Source: Phallusia fumigata | Taxonomy: Eukaryota; Chordata; Ascidiacea; Phlebobranchia; Ascidiidae | NCBI GenBank assembly: GCA_008931825.1 | Contig: QXVZ01034463.1 | Location: 1 to 31,605 of the forward strand | DNA length: 31,605 bases | Direction of reading: 5' to 3' | Shown here: piece by piece, positions 1-8,670 of the stretch | Numbering within the stretch: the stretch's first letter is position 1 | How the letters are laid out: the number at the start of each line of letters is the position of its first letter | Notes under the pieces: model-generated | Told to the model about the DNA's origin: nothing | What the model saw: only the letters and a program-made list of their open reading frames with translations | The model's database searches: none | Made by a program: the position numbers and the translations under genes

Positions 1-204
1 CCAGTTTTCCTGTGTAGATCTTCTTAAGCTTCAACACCAATAGAATCCCAATCGCCTGGAAAAGAAAGTTAATGTTAAACACGTTGCAACGGAACACATA
101 CGGAAAGTAGAATTGTTTTGTTTTTTGTATTTTGGTTAAATCCAGTCTAATTAGGAAAACAAAACTAAAACTAGAATAAATGTAGACCTATATTATTTTA
201 ATTT

Positions 205-408
205 AAACTGTGTGTTTTCAGGGATATACAAAGACTGCATTTGTTTGTGAAACGCTGGCGTATTTAAAATTGTACCAAAGCGGATACTACTTAGTTAGGC
301 GGATACTGTTTCAAACTGTGTGTTTGCCGGCATATAAAAAGGCTGTCTTTAATTGTTGGATTGCTTGCGTTTATAAAATTAAACCAACGCGGATATTAGT
401 TAGCCAGG
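205..408. repeat. two-copy diverged tandem repeat, period about 108 bp
   Basis: Two units start with aaactgtgtgtttt/aaactgtgtgtttgcc at about 205 and 313. Both continue through a gatataca/catataaa box and a stretch like aaaattgtaccaaagcggat or aaaattaaaccaacgcggat, and end near ttagttagg/ttagttagcc. Similarity was judged by eye at roughly 70 percent. A 67-codon frame spans both units but has no recognisable protein features, so I treat it as repeat-borne. Confidence 0.6.
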
Positions 409-619
409 TCTAATTCCATCTTAACAACAAGAATCCGTGCCAACGTTGTGTCTGTAACTTACTTTCAGCCATTCGCAACTTCGCCCAAGAAACAAAAGAC
501 TTCACACTGAGTCATGTCGTGTGCTTTTGTCCGTTCACGTCACCACAGCAACCTGAAAATGTTAAAACTGTTTAAAACACACCCAAAGTATTTTCATGCG
601 TGCACAATTAAAATCTAAA

Positions 620-1033
620 ATGTCTAAAAAGTGTGCAGAATGCGAAAAATGCCTCAAGTAAGCTCTTTGCCGACACCACGCGGTGGTTAATTTTGTGGGA
701 ATTTTACAAACCTGGTTTTTGTTGCTGCTTCGCAGGAGGCTGGTTGGTGCGATAAAGGTTTCAGTTTTCAGCGTGTTTCAGCTTCTGGTCGAAGTTTCCG
801 GCGCGAACAGATTTCCTGCGAATATATTAAAAAAATTAAATATACGCAAGAGAGCAAAGATCTAAACCAATGGTCAAAAACCGCAGGAATAACTTTGTAA
901 GCTGATATTGCAATACGCATGGAAGTGCACAACGTCACATTGTGGTTTAATATTCTGTCTAGTTGAATTTTATGTGTATTTTTACAGGTTTGGGAAGAAG
1001 AATGATGCAGGAAATTGTTTTAAGTGCCCGTAG
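620..1033 (+). CDS. tentative two-exon small Cys-rich peptide, metallothionein-like composition
   Basis: Exon 1 (620-657) starts at an ATG and ends at a GTAAGC donor. Exon 2 (988-1033) follows a tatttttacag acceptor and ends in TAG. Joined in phase they encode 27 residues, starting MSKKCAECEKCLK and ending NCFKCP. There are five Cys in C-x2-C-x2-C and C-x2-C spacing, many Lys and no aromatic residue except Phe. An AATAAA lies at 1261-1266, in a suitable place for a poly(A) signal. A GCGTGCA at 598-604 matches a metal-response-element core on the minus strand. The composition suggests a metal-binding peptide, but metallothioneins usually have more Cys and C-x-C pairs. Without splicing the frame is only 13 codons. 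It overlaps a competing minus-strand model (768-1383). No family was recognised. Confidence 0.28.
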
Positions 1034-1383
1034 CCTCTTTGGTTCTATCCAGGTCGACAAAAAACGTTTCATGTATTTAATAGTCGGCATTAAAGCGATC
1101 AGGTATTGGGGAAAACACGTCACGAGCTGCAAATTTGCAAAATAACTTACCGGTCGAAGATGGGATTTTATGCAGCAGCCCACCCACCCAGATGAACGTA
1201 AAACACGTTCCCGTAGCAACGACTGATGACGCGTCACCGCCGCTGTGCATCTGCTAGAGGAATAAAATCACATGATTAAGTGAATTCAAGGTCGGTAACT
1301 TCCAAATCTGATACTTACTGTTGGTTGGATGCACAACGCTGATCATCCAGCACACGAAGTATTGCAAACACAAATATAAACAT
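768..1383 (-). CDS. tentative three-exon small secreted Cys-containing peptide
   Basis: A minus-strand model of exons 1383-1319, 1253-1151 and 815-768. The donors are GTAAGT and GTAAGT and the acceptors are cctctag and attcgcag; phases agree (2, then 0). The product would be 71 residues. It starts MFIFVFAILRVL, a possible but unusually short signal sequence, and continues into a basic region with Cys at about 17, 24, 48, 49 and 59, including GWVGCC. I recognise no family. The odd number of Cys and the ease of finding short spliced frames by chance keep confidence low. It runs antisense to the candidate at 620-1033; at most one is likely to be real. Confidence 0.17.
1261..1266 (+). promoter_or_regulatory. 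AATAAA poly(A) signal candidate
   Basis: A canonical AATAAA lies about 230 bp after the stop of the tentative Cys-rich peptide on the same strand. In AT-rich DNA this hexamer is common, so it is only supporting evidence for that gene. Confidence 0.3.
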
Positions 1384-1400
1384 GAGGGGTGGGTGTGTTT

Positions 1401-1775
1401 ACGTCCAGCCGTCGCTGGGTTTATAAGAGGCCTTTTTGCATTTTGGTGTTTTGTCACTTTATCGTCAGCAGTCGCTGCGTTTTGAAAACTATCACCAGCC
1501 GTCGGTGGGTGAGAAAAGTAAATTTTTTGACAATACAACAAAGGAGCATGCATTTTGTGGGCCTGGTACGTTATCGTCAGAAGTAGCTGCGTTTTTATGG
1601 GAGCGTTTTTGCAATGCAAGTAAGTTTTATCAACAGCAATCGCTGAGTTCCAGAAGGGCAAGTATCACACAAAGACATTAAAAAGTTGCATAAAAAGTTG
1701 CATTTTTTGGAATCCACATTTATCGTCAGCAGTCGCTGCGTTTTGAAATTATCACCAGTCGTGGCTGGGTAAGAA
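1401..1775. repeat. degenerate array of short CAGC-N4-GCTG palindromes
   Basis: Seven related boxes of about 20 bp lie at about 1405, 1466, 1495, 1578, 1634, 1737 and 1755. Each is built on a (C)CAGC-N4-GCTG(G) inverted repeat, often in the context atcgtcagcagtcgctgcg or atcaccagccgtcggtggg. The pairs at 1461-1510 and 1732-1770 are almost the same dimer, with tttgaaa between the boxes. The open frames here on both strands are by-products of the repeat. Confidence 0.65.
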
Positions 1776-1799
1776 TAGGGAAACGTTTGTGTAACACAA

Positions 1800-2940
1800 C
1801 AAAAAAATCCAGTCCTGTTCGGTACTCGTTCTATATGTCTGCGAAACTTTGGACAAAACTGTTAAAAAATCACTAAAATGTTAACTTTTTGTTGCAGGTT
1901 TGAGCGTCTAAGTTCAATTTTTAGTTCTCGTATCTGTATAAGTTCTGCTATCAACCTGCAGTATAGTTGTCTGTTCCAAGCCTAGATCTTAACTTCCCCA
2001 TATCCTTGTCAACCATAATCTCATAACCTATATGCAATTTAACTAAAACTGTCCAAGTCATTTTTTTTCTGTTTTTATGCTACGCTGTGCTGCTATAGCC
2101 AGTAAATGGGTAAACTCACATATCAACTTAAACTGTCCCTATGCGACACAAGTGGGCAATTTTTCAAAATGCCGTCCGCATTACAAGACCGTGCACTGTC
2201 CAGCAATACGAACACGCAGCTGCAACGTTGAACAACCTGGTATTGGGGGTTGTGGGGAGGTTGCGCAAGTTAAAGTGGAAGGGAAATGCCAAAAGTCGAA
2301 ACCAGAAACTGATTTCAACAATCGACAATTTCACGCAACACCACAATTGATCAACGATGCAACAGCTCAATATTCAGAAAAAAATTCCATTTGAGTCACA
2401 ACCTTCCTTACCTCTTGTTTATACTTGACCTCAGTTTGGCTCTCTCAACTCCCAATGTTTGACTATTTTTAAACAACTGTTTGACTTTCTAAAGCTTCTC
2501 CGCTGCTAAATTTTAATCTTATCAATATAATAGTTAATGGCTAGTCTTCTCTTTCTTAAAAATTACTGACATTTGGGGTTTTGGGTGCTACCATTAGACG
2601 TAGGATTCTCGCTGCCTAAAGAACTCTGCAAGCACCTGGGCATCTGCTTTCATAATCTGTACCATAAAGCGACTTCACAAGTTTCGACAAAAGTCTTTGT
2701 TAAACCTGGGCTTGTAATTTTTACTGACAAACCACTGAGAATATCTACAATACCAATAACCTTCAAATGTCTGTATTTGCTACGAACTTTTCGATAAATG
2801 CACGTTTTAGCTTCTTCGTTATATCTGTCTGTTTGTATTTTTCGTCCAGGCTGTAGCAGTCTTAATCTTCACTTTGTGAGCCTGGGAATGTGTTTGTCAC
2901 GGCTGACTGTAGGTGGAGTTCGTGTAAACGACGCCGCGTA
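1800..2940. other. AT-rich stretch without a supported gene
   Basis: There are overlapping open frames on both strands around 2077-2394 (up to 105 codons), but they lack a clear start context, splice partners or family features. A frame at 2573-2797 is equally featureless. I see no RNA gene or convincing repeat here. Confidence 0.4.
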
Positions 2941-2975
2941 CAATAAACATGAAGGTGTCGCGTGCAGAAAAAACT

Positions 2976-3201
2976 GCAAGTCCATATAGTCTGATGCCGA
3001 TACGCACACGGCCATCACAGTTTCACTGTTCGTGTATGCGTGAGGCAATGAAGCCGTATCGCAAGTCCAAGGCCGAATCGGAGTTTCCATTCTTCGTATG
3101 TGGTTGGGGTTTTTGTGCGCGCAAGTCCAAGTCCATTGTACGTAGTGCCGATACGCATACGGCAATCACAGCGTGGTTGCGTGAGGTGATGACGTGGTAT
3201 C
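2976..3201. repeat. two-copy direct repeat with internal GCCG...CGGC palindrome
   Basis: Units at 2976-3060 and 3121-3201 both begin gcaagtcca, contain gccgatacgcacacggc or gccgatacgcatacggc followed by atcacag, and end in gtatc. A third gcaagtcca sits at 3061. A 106-codon plus-strand frame (2949-3269) runs through the repeat from an ATG. I leave it uncalled because its sequence is repeat-derived and it matches no family I know. Confidence 0.55.
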
Positions 3202-3689
3202 AAGGTGTTGTGGTGAAAGAAACTGGCGCTTTCGTTCATGAAATGGGGACAGCATCATTATTCTGTTGACAACACACAAATAAGTTTTAGGTTGTACGTT
3301 TTCATACGAGTGTAGCCAAGTGGTTTTGAAGTATTGTAGTAACGAAATATTGTGTATGATTGCTTAACTAGACAAATAGTCCATGACGATAGTCCTTAAA
3401 TATGCTACGGAAAATTATCGTTAAATTAGGGAAAAGTTAGTCTTGCAGAATCGAAAAACTAAATGAAGACATTATGTTTACATTTGTCGATGCAAGGGAG
3501 CCATCATTATTCCCCGAAGGCGTTAAACTTACAGACATTAGGACTGATACGTCATACGTACGAATAAACAATGCAAAGTTTCCCTGACAACATTTACATA
3601 CGAATGTGAAACTTTCAGTGCTAAAAGAAATTAGAAGCCTATGACGACATGTTGTTATATCACCTAAGTACCTAACGCACAGAAAAAAA

Positions 3690-3961
3690 ACTTATTTCTC
3701 AGACCCTGTCACAAGAGGCACTGTCGCAACACGTGGTAATGCAAGTGGTGCACGTGGTGAAATAAATTGACACCTGCGGCACGTAAGAAATCTAGAAATT
3801 AAGCTGGAACGCAAAGTATGCAATCAGCGCCGATTGGGTCGCGGATTGGCTTGTCACGTGACTACCTGGCGCGTTCCAAGTCAAGTGACGTCATTCACGC
3901 AACTCGTGGCAGGGATTGGAATAAAACGTCTCAAGACTGCGCTCGGCTTTACATGCGGTAT
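3690..3961. repeat. dispersed repeat copy 1 with CCAAT/E-box/CRE module
   Basis: This is about 270 bp, closely similar to 4470-4737. Shared landmarks are gtcac...gaggc-ctgtc, cacgtggt, gcggca, aaagtatgcaatcagcgc, two ATTGG boxes (3833, 3845), GTCACGTGAC (3853-3862), gcgcgttccaag, TGACGTCA (3886-3893) and aagactgcgc. A short frame from the ATG at 3819 is shared at its start, but the second copy is shifted by one base, which argues against coding. Confidence 0.6.
3833..3893. promoter_or_regulatory. composite inverted-CCAAT / CACGTG / CRE module, copy 1
   Basis: In order: ATTGG, ATTGG 12 bp later, the palindrome GTCACGTGAC 8 bp after that, and the full palindromic CRE TGACGTCA 33 bp after the E-box start. 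Known binders of such sites are NF-Y, the USF/MITF/TFE type of bHLH-ZIP proteins, and CREB/ATF. The combination is typical of a housekeeping or stress promoter, but no well-supported gene starts next to it. Confidence 0.45.
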
Positions 3962-4469
3962 TAGCCTAAGGTTAGGAAGTTTTTTTGTGTTGGAATAAAA
4001 GCACATTTTACGACGTTTCTTGTTTTCTGCATCGTACAAATATACACATTTTTGAAATCACACAAATAATTCCTGAGAGCGGGTATCAAGTATTTGAATT
4101 TTACACCATTCATAACGCTAATACAAATTTTGTTTGTGGTGCAAAATTCAGTTGAGACAAGACTTCCGAGGTATACAAATTTTACAACAAAGATCACATT
4201 ACATTCAACTGATTACATATTTTACAAATACTTCGCTTGTGTATGTGTTCAAATTCTTTGAATAACGGAGATTCAGTTTTTTTGCAGCACAGAAAGTTAT
4301 GCATTTGCAAAAACTTGCTCAAAATTGGCCAAAAAAATCGCAGTGTTAAATAAAAAATGCAACCTTGAGACATTAGCACATATGAATGTGATACAAAATT
4401 CGGTCCTACATATTTGGCGCCGCTAAAAAATAACTACGCCGTAAAATCGCCCAATCGCTAACGCAAAGA

Positions 4470-4737
4470 AACTAGCTGTTGTTCTTCAGTTTCGTCACTA
4501 GAGGCGCTGTCACAGGCGATTGATACACGTGGTCGATTTGATTAAAACCCGCGGCATGCAAAAAATCTACAAATTAACCTGGAACCCAAAGTATGCAATC
4601 AGCGCTGATTGGTTCGACGATTGGCTTGTCACGTGACTACGTGGCGCGTTCCAAGGCATGTGACGTCATTCACGGAACTCGTGGCAGGGATCGGAAAACA
4701 AATTTCGCAAGACTGCGCGAGGCTGTATATGCGATAT
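4470..4737. repeat. dispersed repeat copy 2 with CCAAT/E-box/CRE module
   Basis: This is the second copy of the 3690-3961 unit, in the same orientation, about 775 bp away. Substitutions are scattered, and a one-base length difference near 4690 breaks the common reading frame. It could be a local duplication or two members of a mobile repeat family; I see no clear terminal repeats or target-site duplication. Confidence 0.6.
4608..4668. promoter_or_regulatory. composite inverted-CCAAT / CACGTG / CRE module, copy 2
   Basis: ATTGG at 4608 and 4620, GTCACGTGAC at 4628-4637 and TGACGTCA at 4661-4668. All spacings (12, 8 and 33 bp) equal those of copy 1, although the DNA between has changed at several positions. 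Function is inferred from the motifs only. Confidence 0.45.
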
Positions 4738-4739
4738 TG

Positions 4740-5640
4740 CCTCAAAAGAACACATCACAAGTACAAGTACCTTTCCCATTTAACGCAATTTCTTGCAAAG
4801 TGAAGTTTGGACGCTTTTTATAATTTAACACAAAAAAAACACAACTTGCTGATTAAGGGTCCGAATTTAACACCATAGTTTACACTTGATGTGTAAAAAA
4901 TAAAAACTGTGCCGCGCTGCAACCCAAAAACTTAAGCACATGCATTTCCACCAAAAACCCGTCTATGCTATTTAAGCTAACAAAGCATTAACTACAAAAC
5001 GTATCAAAATTTTACAATAATAATTTTATCAGAATCAACAAATGACAAATCAAATTCATCGCGCCTGTTATAAATATCAGTCATTTGCAACAACCAACAA
5101 TCAAGACTTATTGCAACACAATAAGTTATAAACACGCAGTATTTTGTTAAACCTGGCCTATACTTTCAACTTTGACCAAACACAACTTTCATCAAGTATT
5201 GAATCGCGTGATAAAAAAAACATTGGAAAACATTAACACAAGATTTTGCATGCAAACATGGACTCACCTCGTCATGTCCTTGACTGGTTTGTCGTTTGGA
5301 AGTTTTGTTTTGTGTTCTAAAAGAAAATTCAAGTTACTACATCGAGCCGACCAAAGCGAATATTGCCTTATTTACCATTAATTAAACATCAACATCCAAA
5401 AGCTTACAGTTAGGCAATAATTTAAATTGCACCTGCAAGCTGCTAAAAATCATTTAATTGTTTTACCAGGAGTTACAATAGCTAAAGAAACTTCATTAAC
5501 GGCTACTTACTTAAATTGTCTGCTGCAGTTCGTATGTGTGTTGCATTTAAATCATCAGCATCGAAGATTGTCAGATCTTAAGCATTCTTTAATTCACCAG
5601 CACTTCTGGTACACTAGCATTACCTGAAACAGTTAAGTAG
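4740..5640. other. AT-rich stretch, no supported gene
   Basis: No complete gene is visible. On the minus strand, 5318-5270 has an exon-like outline: a ttttcttttag acceptor, about 49 bp, then a GTGAGT donor. I cannot tie it to a neighbouring exon with confidence. The small plus-strand frames at 5172-5381 and 5427-5627 have no family features. Confidence 0.35.
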
Positions 5641-5659
5641 TTCGAAATTAGCAGAGTGG

Positions 5660-5810
5660 AGTCTTTCTTGCGCTTCGCGGCATGCTTACAACGCGAAAGC
5701 GCTGGATTGCTAAGAGCGCGAAATCAGCAAAAAAGCGCCGATCGCCTAAAAATGGCGTCCATTTTGAATTGCCTGTGCAACGTGGCTCTGTTACGTCACA
5801 AAGCAACTGT
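5660..5810. promoter_or_regulatory. locally GC-rich promoter-like patch
   Basis: The patch contains cttcgcggc, gagcgcgaaatc (E2F-like), the perfect palindrome AAAATGG-CGT-CCATTTT at 5749-5765 (YY1-like core on both strands) and TTACGTCAC (CRE/ATF-like) near 5790. These stand out in very AT-rich surroundings. No transcript can be assigned. Open frames on both strands cross the patch but look incidental. Confidence 0.35.
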
Positions 5811-6225
5811 GACTGTAGAACTTTGATACTGTGTATTATTTGCAAACTAAGTCTACATAAATTTACTGCAACTTCAATTATTAGGTTTCCTTCAACAAAG
5901 CACAAACTTGCATACACATCTAAAAGATCAACAATATTCGCTTTTAAGTGGTCGCAATAAAACAGAGGCGGCACATAAAAAAAAATTACAATTTAAATGA
6001 AAACATTTTTCCCAACACCTTATAACCCTATATTAAATTTTGACTTCTTTCAACAGCAGACCCTTGTAAATCATAGCTTCTAAATCTCATTTACGCCTCT
6101 TTTTACAGGAAGAAATAAAGTTAGAAAACAATTTTGGACATATTTTTCCTCGTCATTGTTTTAAATTGTTTAAACCACGGTGTAGCATACTGAAATTGTT
6201 TTGAAACCAAATTTATTTAGCTTAC

Positions 6226-6293
6226 CTTTTCACAAAGCTCCCGCACACCTCCATAGATGCCGACGCCAGCGCAGCAAGGTCAAGAAGAAGTTT
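6226..6293 (-). other. exon-like segment, competing antisense reading of the same DNA
   Basis: On the minus strand, gatttcag precedes 68 open bases that end at a GTAAGC donor. They read KLLLDLAALASAS then MEVCGSFVK, an amphipathic-looking helix. Phase at the 3' end is 2. No continuing exon was found with certainty on either side. It overlaps the plus-strand candidate exon at 6257-6316, so only one of the two is likely real. Confidence 0.25.
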
Positions 6294-6642
6294 CTGAAAT
6301 CACTCAGCGTTGCGTTGTAAGTCACGTGACTACGTACAATAGAAACAATAGGAAAAAAAGGGTAAGTTGAATGAAATCAAACAGAAAGGAGAAGTGATAT
6401 TGCGTTGTTAAAATCAAATTCAGTTAATCAAACTGCCATTCTATGTGTATGATGTAGTGAACAATAAAAAGTAGTTTTTGAAAATATCATAATCTATTCC
6501 TTTTCAGGAGCAAATAGCTTTAACTTTAATCCATGAGCAGAAAAAGATTGAGTTGGGTTTATTTCGCTTGGTGAAAGAAATCGTAGCGACGCATTTGCAC
6601 GAAAACAATCACCAAATCGAGAGCTTCAGTTTGTCAACATAA
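6257..6642 (+). CDS. tentative two-exon 64-residue helical protein
   Basis: Exon 1 (6257-6316) starts at an ATG just after a cctccatag acceptor-like site and ends at GTAAGT. Exon 2 (6508-6642) follows attccttttcag and ends in TAA; phase is 0. The protein starts MPTPAQQGQEEVSEIT and is mostly charged or hydrophobic helix (EQIALTLIHEQKKIELG and so on). AATAAA lies at 6855-6860. Against it: 23 bases of exon 2 (6558-6580) recur exactly at 17869-17891 in an intron, so part of the exon belongs to a repeat. No family recognised; a longer gene with missed exons is possible. Confidence 0.3.
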
Positions 6643-6699
6643 AACATCTGTAACAAAATATAGCTTGAATCAGGACTGCTACGTCGCTAAAAAAAACCA

Positions 6700-8400
6700 A
6701 AAAGACACATAATTTCTAATACTAAAACGAACAAATATCAATTTTTTAAAATAGTTAATGGTATTCTAGTTGCAAGTTCTAACTATCAAGGTTTTTAAAG
6801 CGCTTTCGCAATTCAAGTGCAAGCGTTGTTGCAAAACTCAATGTTAAAACGTTGAATAAAGTAAAGGCATTAGAAAGCGGTTTGGTTACGACGCAATTTT
6901 GTACTGCAGCAAATCTTAAAGTAAAAAGCACGTTTTTCAAAGCAAAGCAACAAACGGCCAATTTTGAGACCCTTTAACGTTAATTTAATTTTAACGTTAA
7001 ATTTAATTTTAACGTTAGTTACGTTTTTGTCTCTCTTCCCATTTACCCCTTGCCAAATGCCGAACCACATCCATAGTATTGACGCAAATATTTATGTATC
7101 AGCAACTATAACCATATCTCACCTCATCCACTCCACATGTTGCAGAGCATTCCGCGTATTGTTCCAGGCCATCCCGAGTGCAACATACAGCGCAGCATTA
7201 CTCGTACAATAACTTTTTCCGCACTGTGTTTTAACAACAAACTTGTTGTACCTGTGTCCTGTCGAACCGTATGTATCACCTCTGGAAGTAACTCTGCTTA
7301 ACTAAAAGTGCAACTTCGTGACCCCTAAGGTACATGTTTAATGGAAACCTTGCTCGAACAATTTGCTACATGTAACGTCCAGTTTTGAACTCTTTGCTTA
7401 TGGATCCACTGCTTGGCTGTAACGGCAATCCCAGCCGTGTTTTATCTTGGTTATGCGTAAAATTTGGGGTTTTTCCCTTAAGAACCCAAATCTACCATTC
7501 AAACAACGAATACATCTCTTGACTTGGGCCCATTTTTATTATTTGGAACTTCAATAGACGATGAGAAAGGTTTTTACAATGATTAGAAATAAAATGTTTC
7601 CGAACAGAATCACTTATTGCACAAACCAAAGAAAACTAGGATGGCCTTCACCACATTACCATTTCGTATGCACAACAGCCCAATGAAAAAGAAAATATAT
7701 TCACTACGTGGTTAAAAACTTGCCCCCCTAGCTGGAATACAACACTCACTTAACTCACTTACTCACTTTATTGCAAAAAAATTAATTGTTAGGACTAACG
7801 TCAACCCATTCACCCCGCTAATGAAAAGATTTGGTGCACACTTGATGTCGCTAGATCTGCTTCTACACAAAGATCTTACTCAAAAACGTTTAGCTGAATC
7901 TTATAATCGATCTTAGCAATGTGTAAAAAGCATCCGGTGTTGATACTTTAACGATAAAATATAAATATTAAATAATAACATTTGTGGTTTTTCTAGTCTT
8001 AAAAAAATAAAAATTTCGGTTTTGAACTTATAAGGCTTTGTTTACCATCATTGAATTGCCGGTTTTGTCTTCATCTGTTGATAAAATCCTATATTTTAAG
8101 TGCTAGTTCGTGCAGTTTTAAAATCTGGGTTTAACCTTGGTCGAATGGACTGAGGCGCTCGACCCATATACAGACATAAAAAAGCTGTTTTCGCTGGAAT
8201 GTTTTAGTTTAAAACTAGTTTTGGGCCACTACCGAACCTTTCAACCGCGCAAAAAATGTTAACCTTGATTTTCGTAAAAGCACCAGGGCTATTGCCTTGT
8301 TCATTCTGTAGTCTTAGTGATAAAAAACTGGAAAAAAAATTTAGTTTTCACCGAAATAAGCGAGATTAAAACCTACTGGAACCGTTAAGGTCCCCTACCA
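6700..8400. other. AT-rich spacer, no supported gene
   Basis: This spans the region between the tentative 6.3 kb gene and the 3' end of the copper monooxygenase copy B. Apart from the AACGTTAA repeat at 6976-7016 and short unsupported frames, I see nothing gene-like on either strand. Confidence 0.4.
6976..7016. repeat. tandem AACGTTAA(A)TTTAATTTT repeat
   Basis: The palindrome AACGTT occurs three times at 17-18 bp steps (6976, 6993, 7011) with TTTAATTTT between, giving about two and a half copies of a 17-18 bp unit. It is a short AT-rich microsatellite-like tract or clustered binding site. Confidence 0.7.
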
Positions 8401-8460
8401 AACCTTCCGACAGGTTTAAACCGGAATTGGAGACAACAATTAGGCTTCAAGTGTTGTGAT

Positions 8461-8466
8461 TTTAAT
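8461..8466 (-). promoter_or_regulatory. ATTAAA poly(A) signal candidate of monooxygenase copy B
   Basis: On the minus strand ATTAAA occurs about 205 bp after the stop codon of copy B. It is the commonest variant of the poly(A) hexamer, and no AATAAA is seen closer to the stop. Confidence 0.3.
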
Positions 8467-8670
8467 ACACTTTTTCCGGGCCTTTGATCTGCAAGGGTTT
8501 TAACATGAGATACGCAAGTCATGGCGCTTCCATTTGTGGCATTTAACGTGATAGAAACACAGAAATACCATGACCTTTTGCGGCATACGAAGGATCCAGC
8601 GCGGGCATGCAAAACACACAAGGAACAACCCCACAACAGCGCACGACATTAAGCAGGAAATCTTCTAACA

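Noticed and set aside
1254-1661. 135-codon minus-strand frame with NPATAG/NAATAD repeats
   Set aside because: The repetition comes from the CAGC-N4-GCTG array; no other coding sign.
2949-3269. 106-codon plus-strand frame from an ATG
   Set aside because: It runs through a two-copy DNA repeat and has no family features or downstream support.
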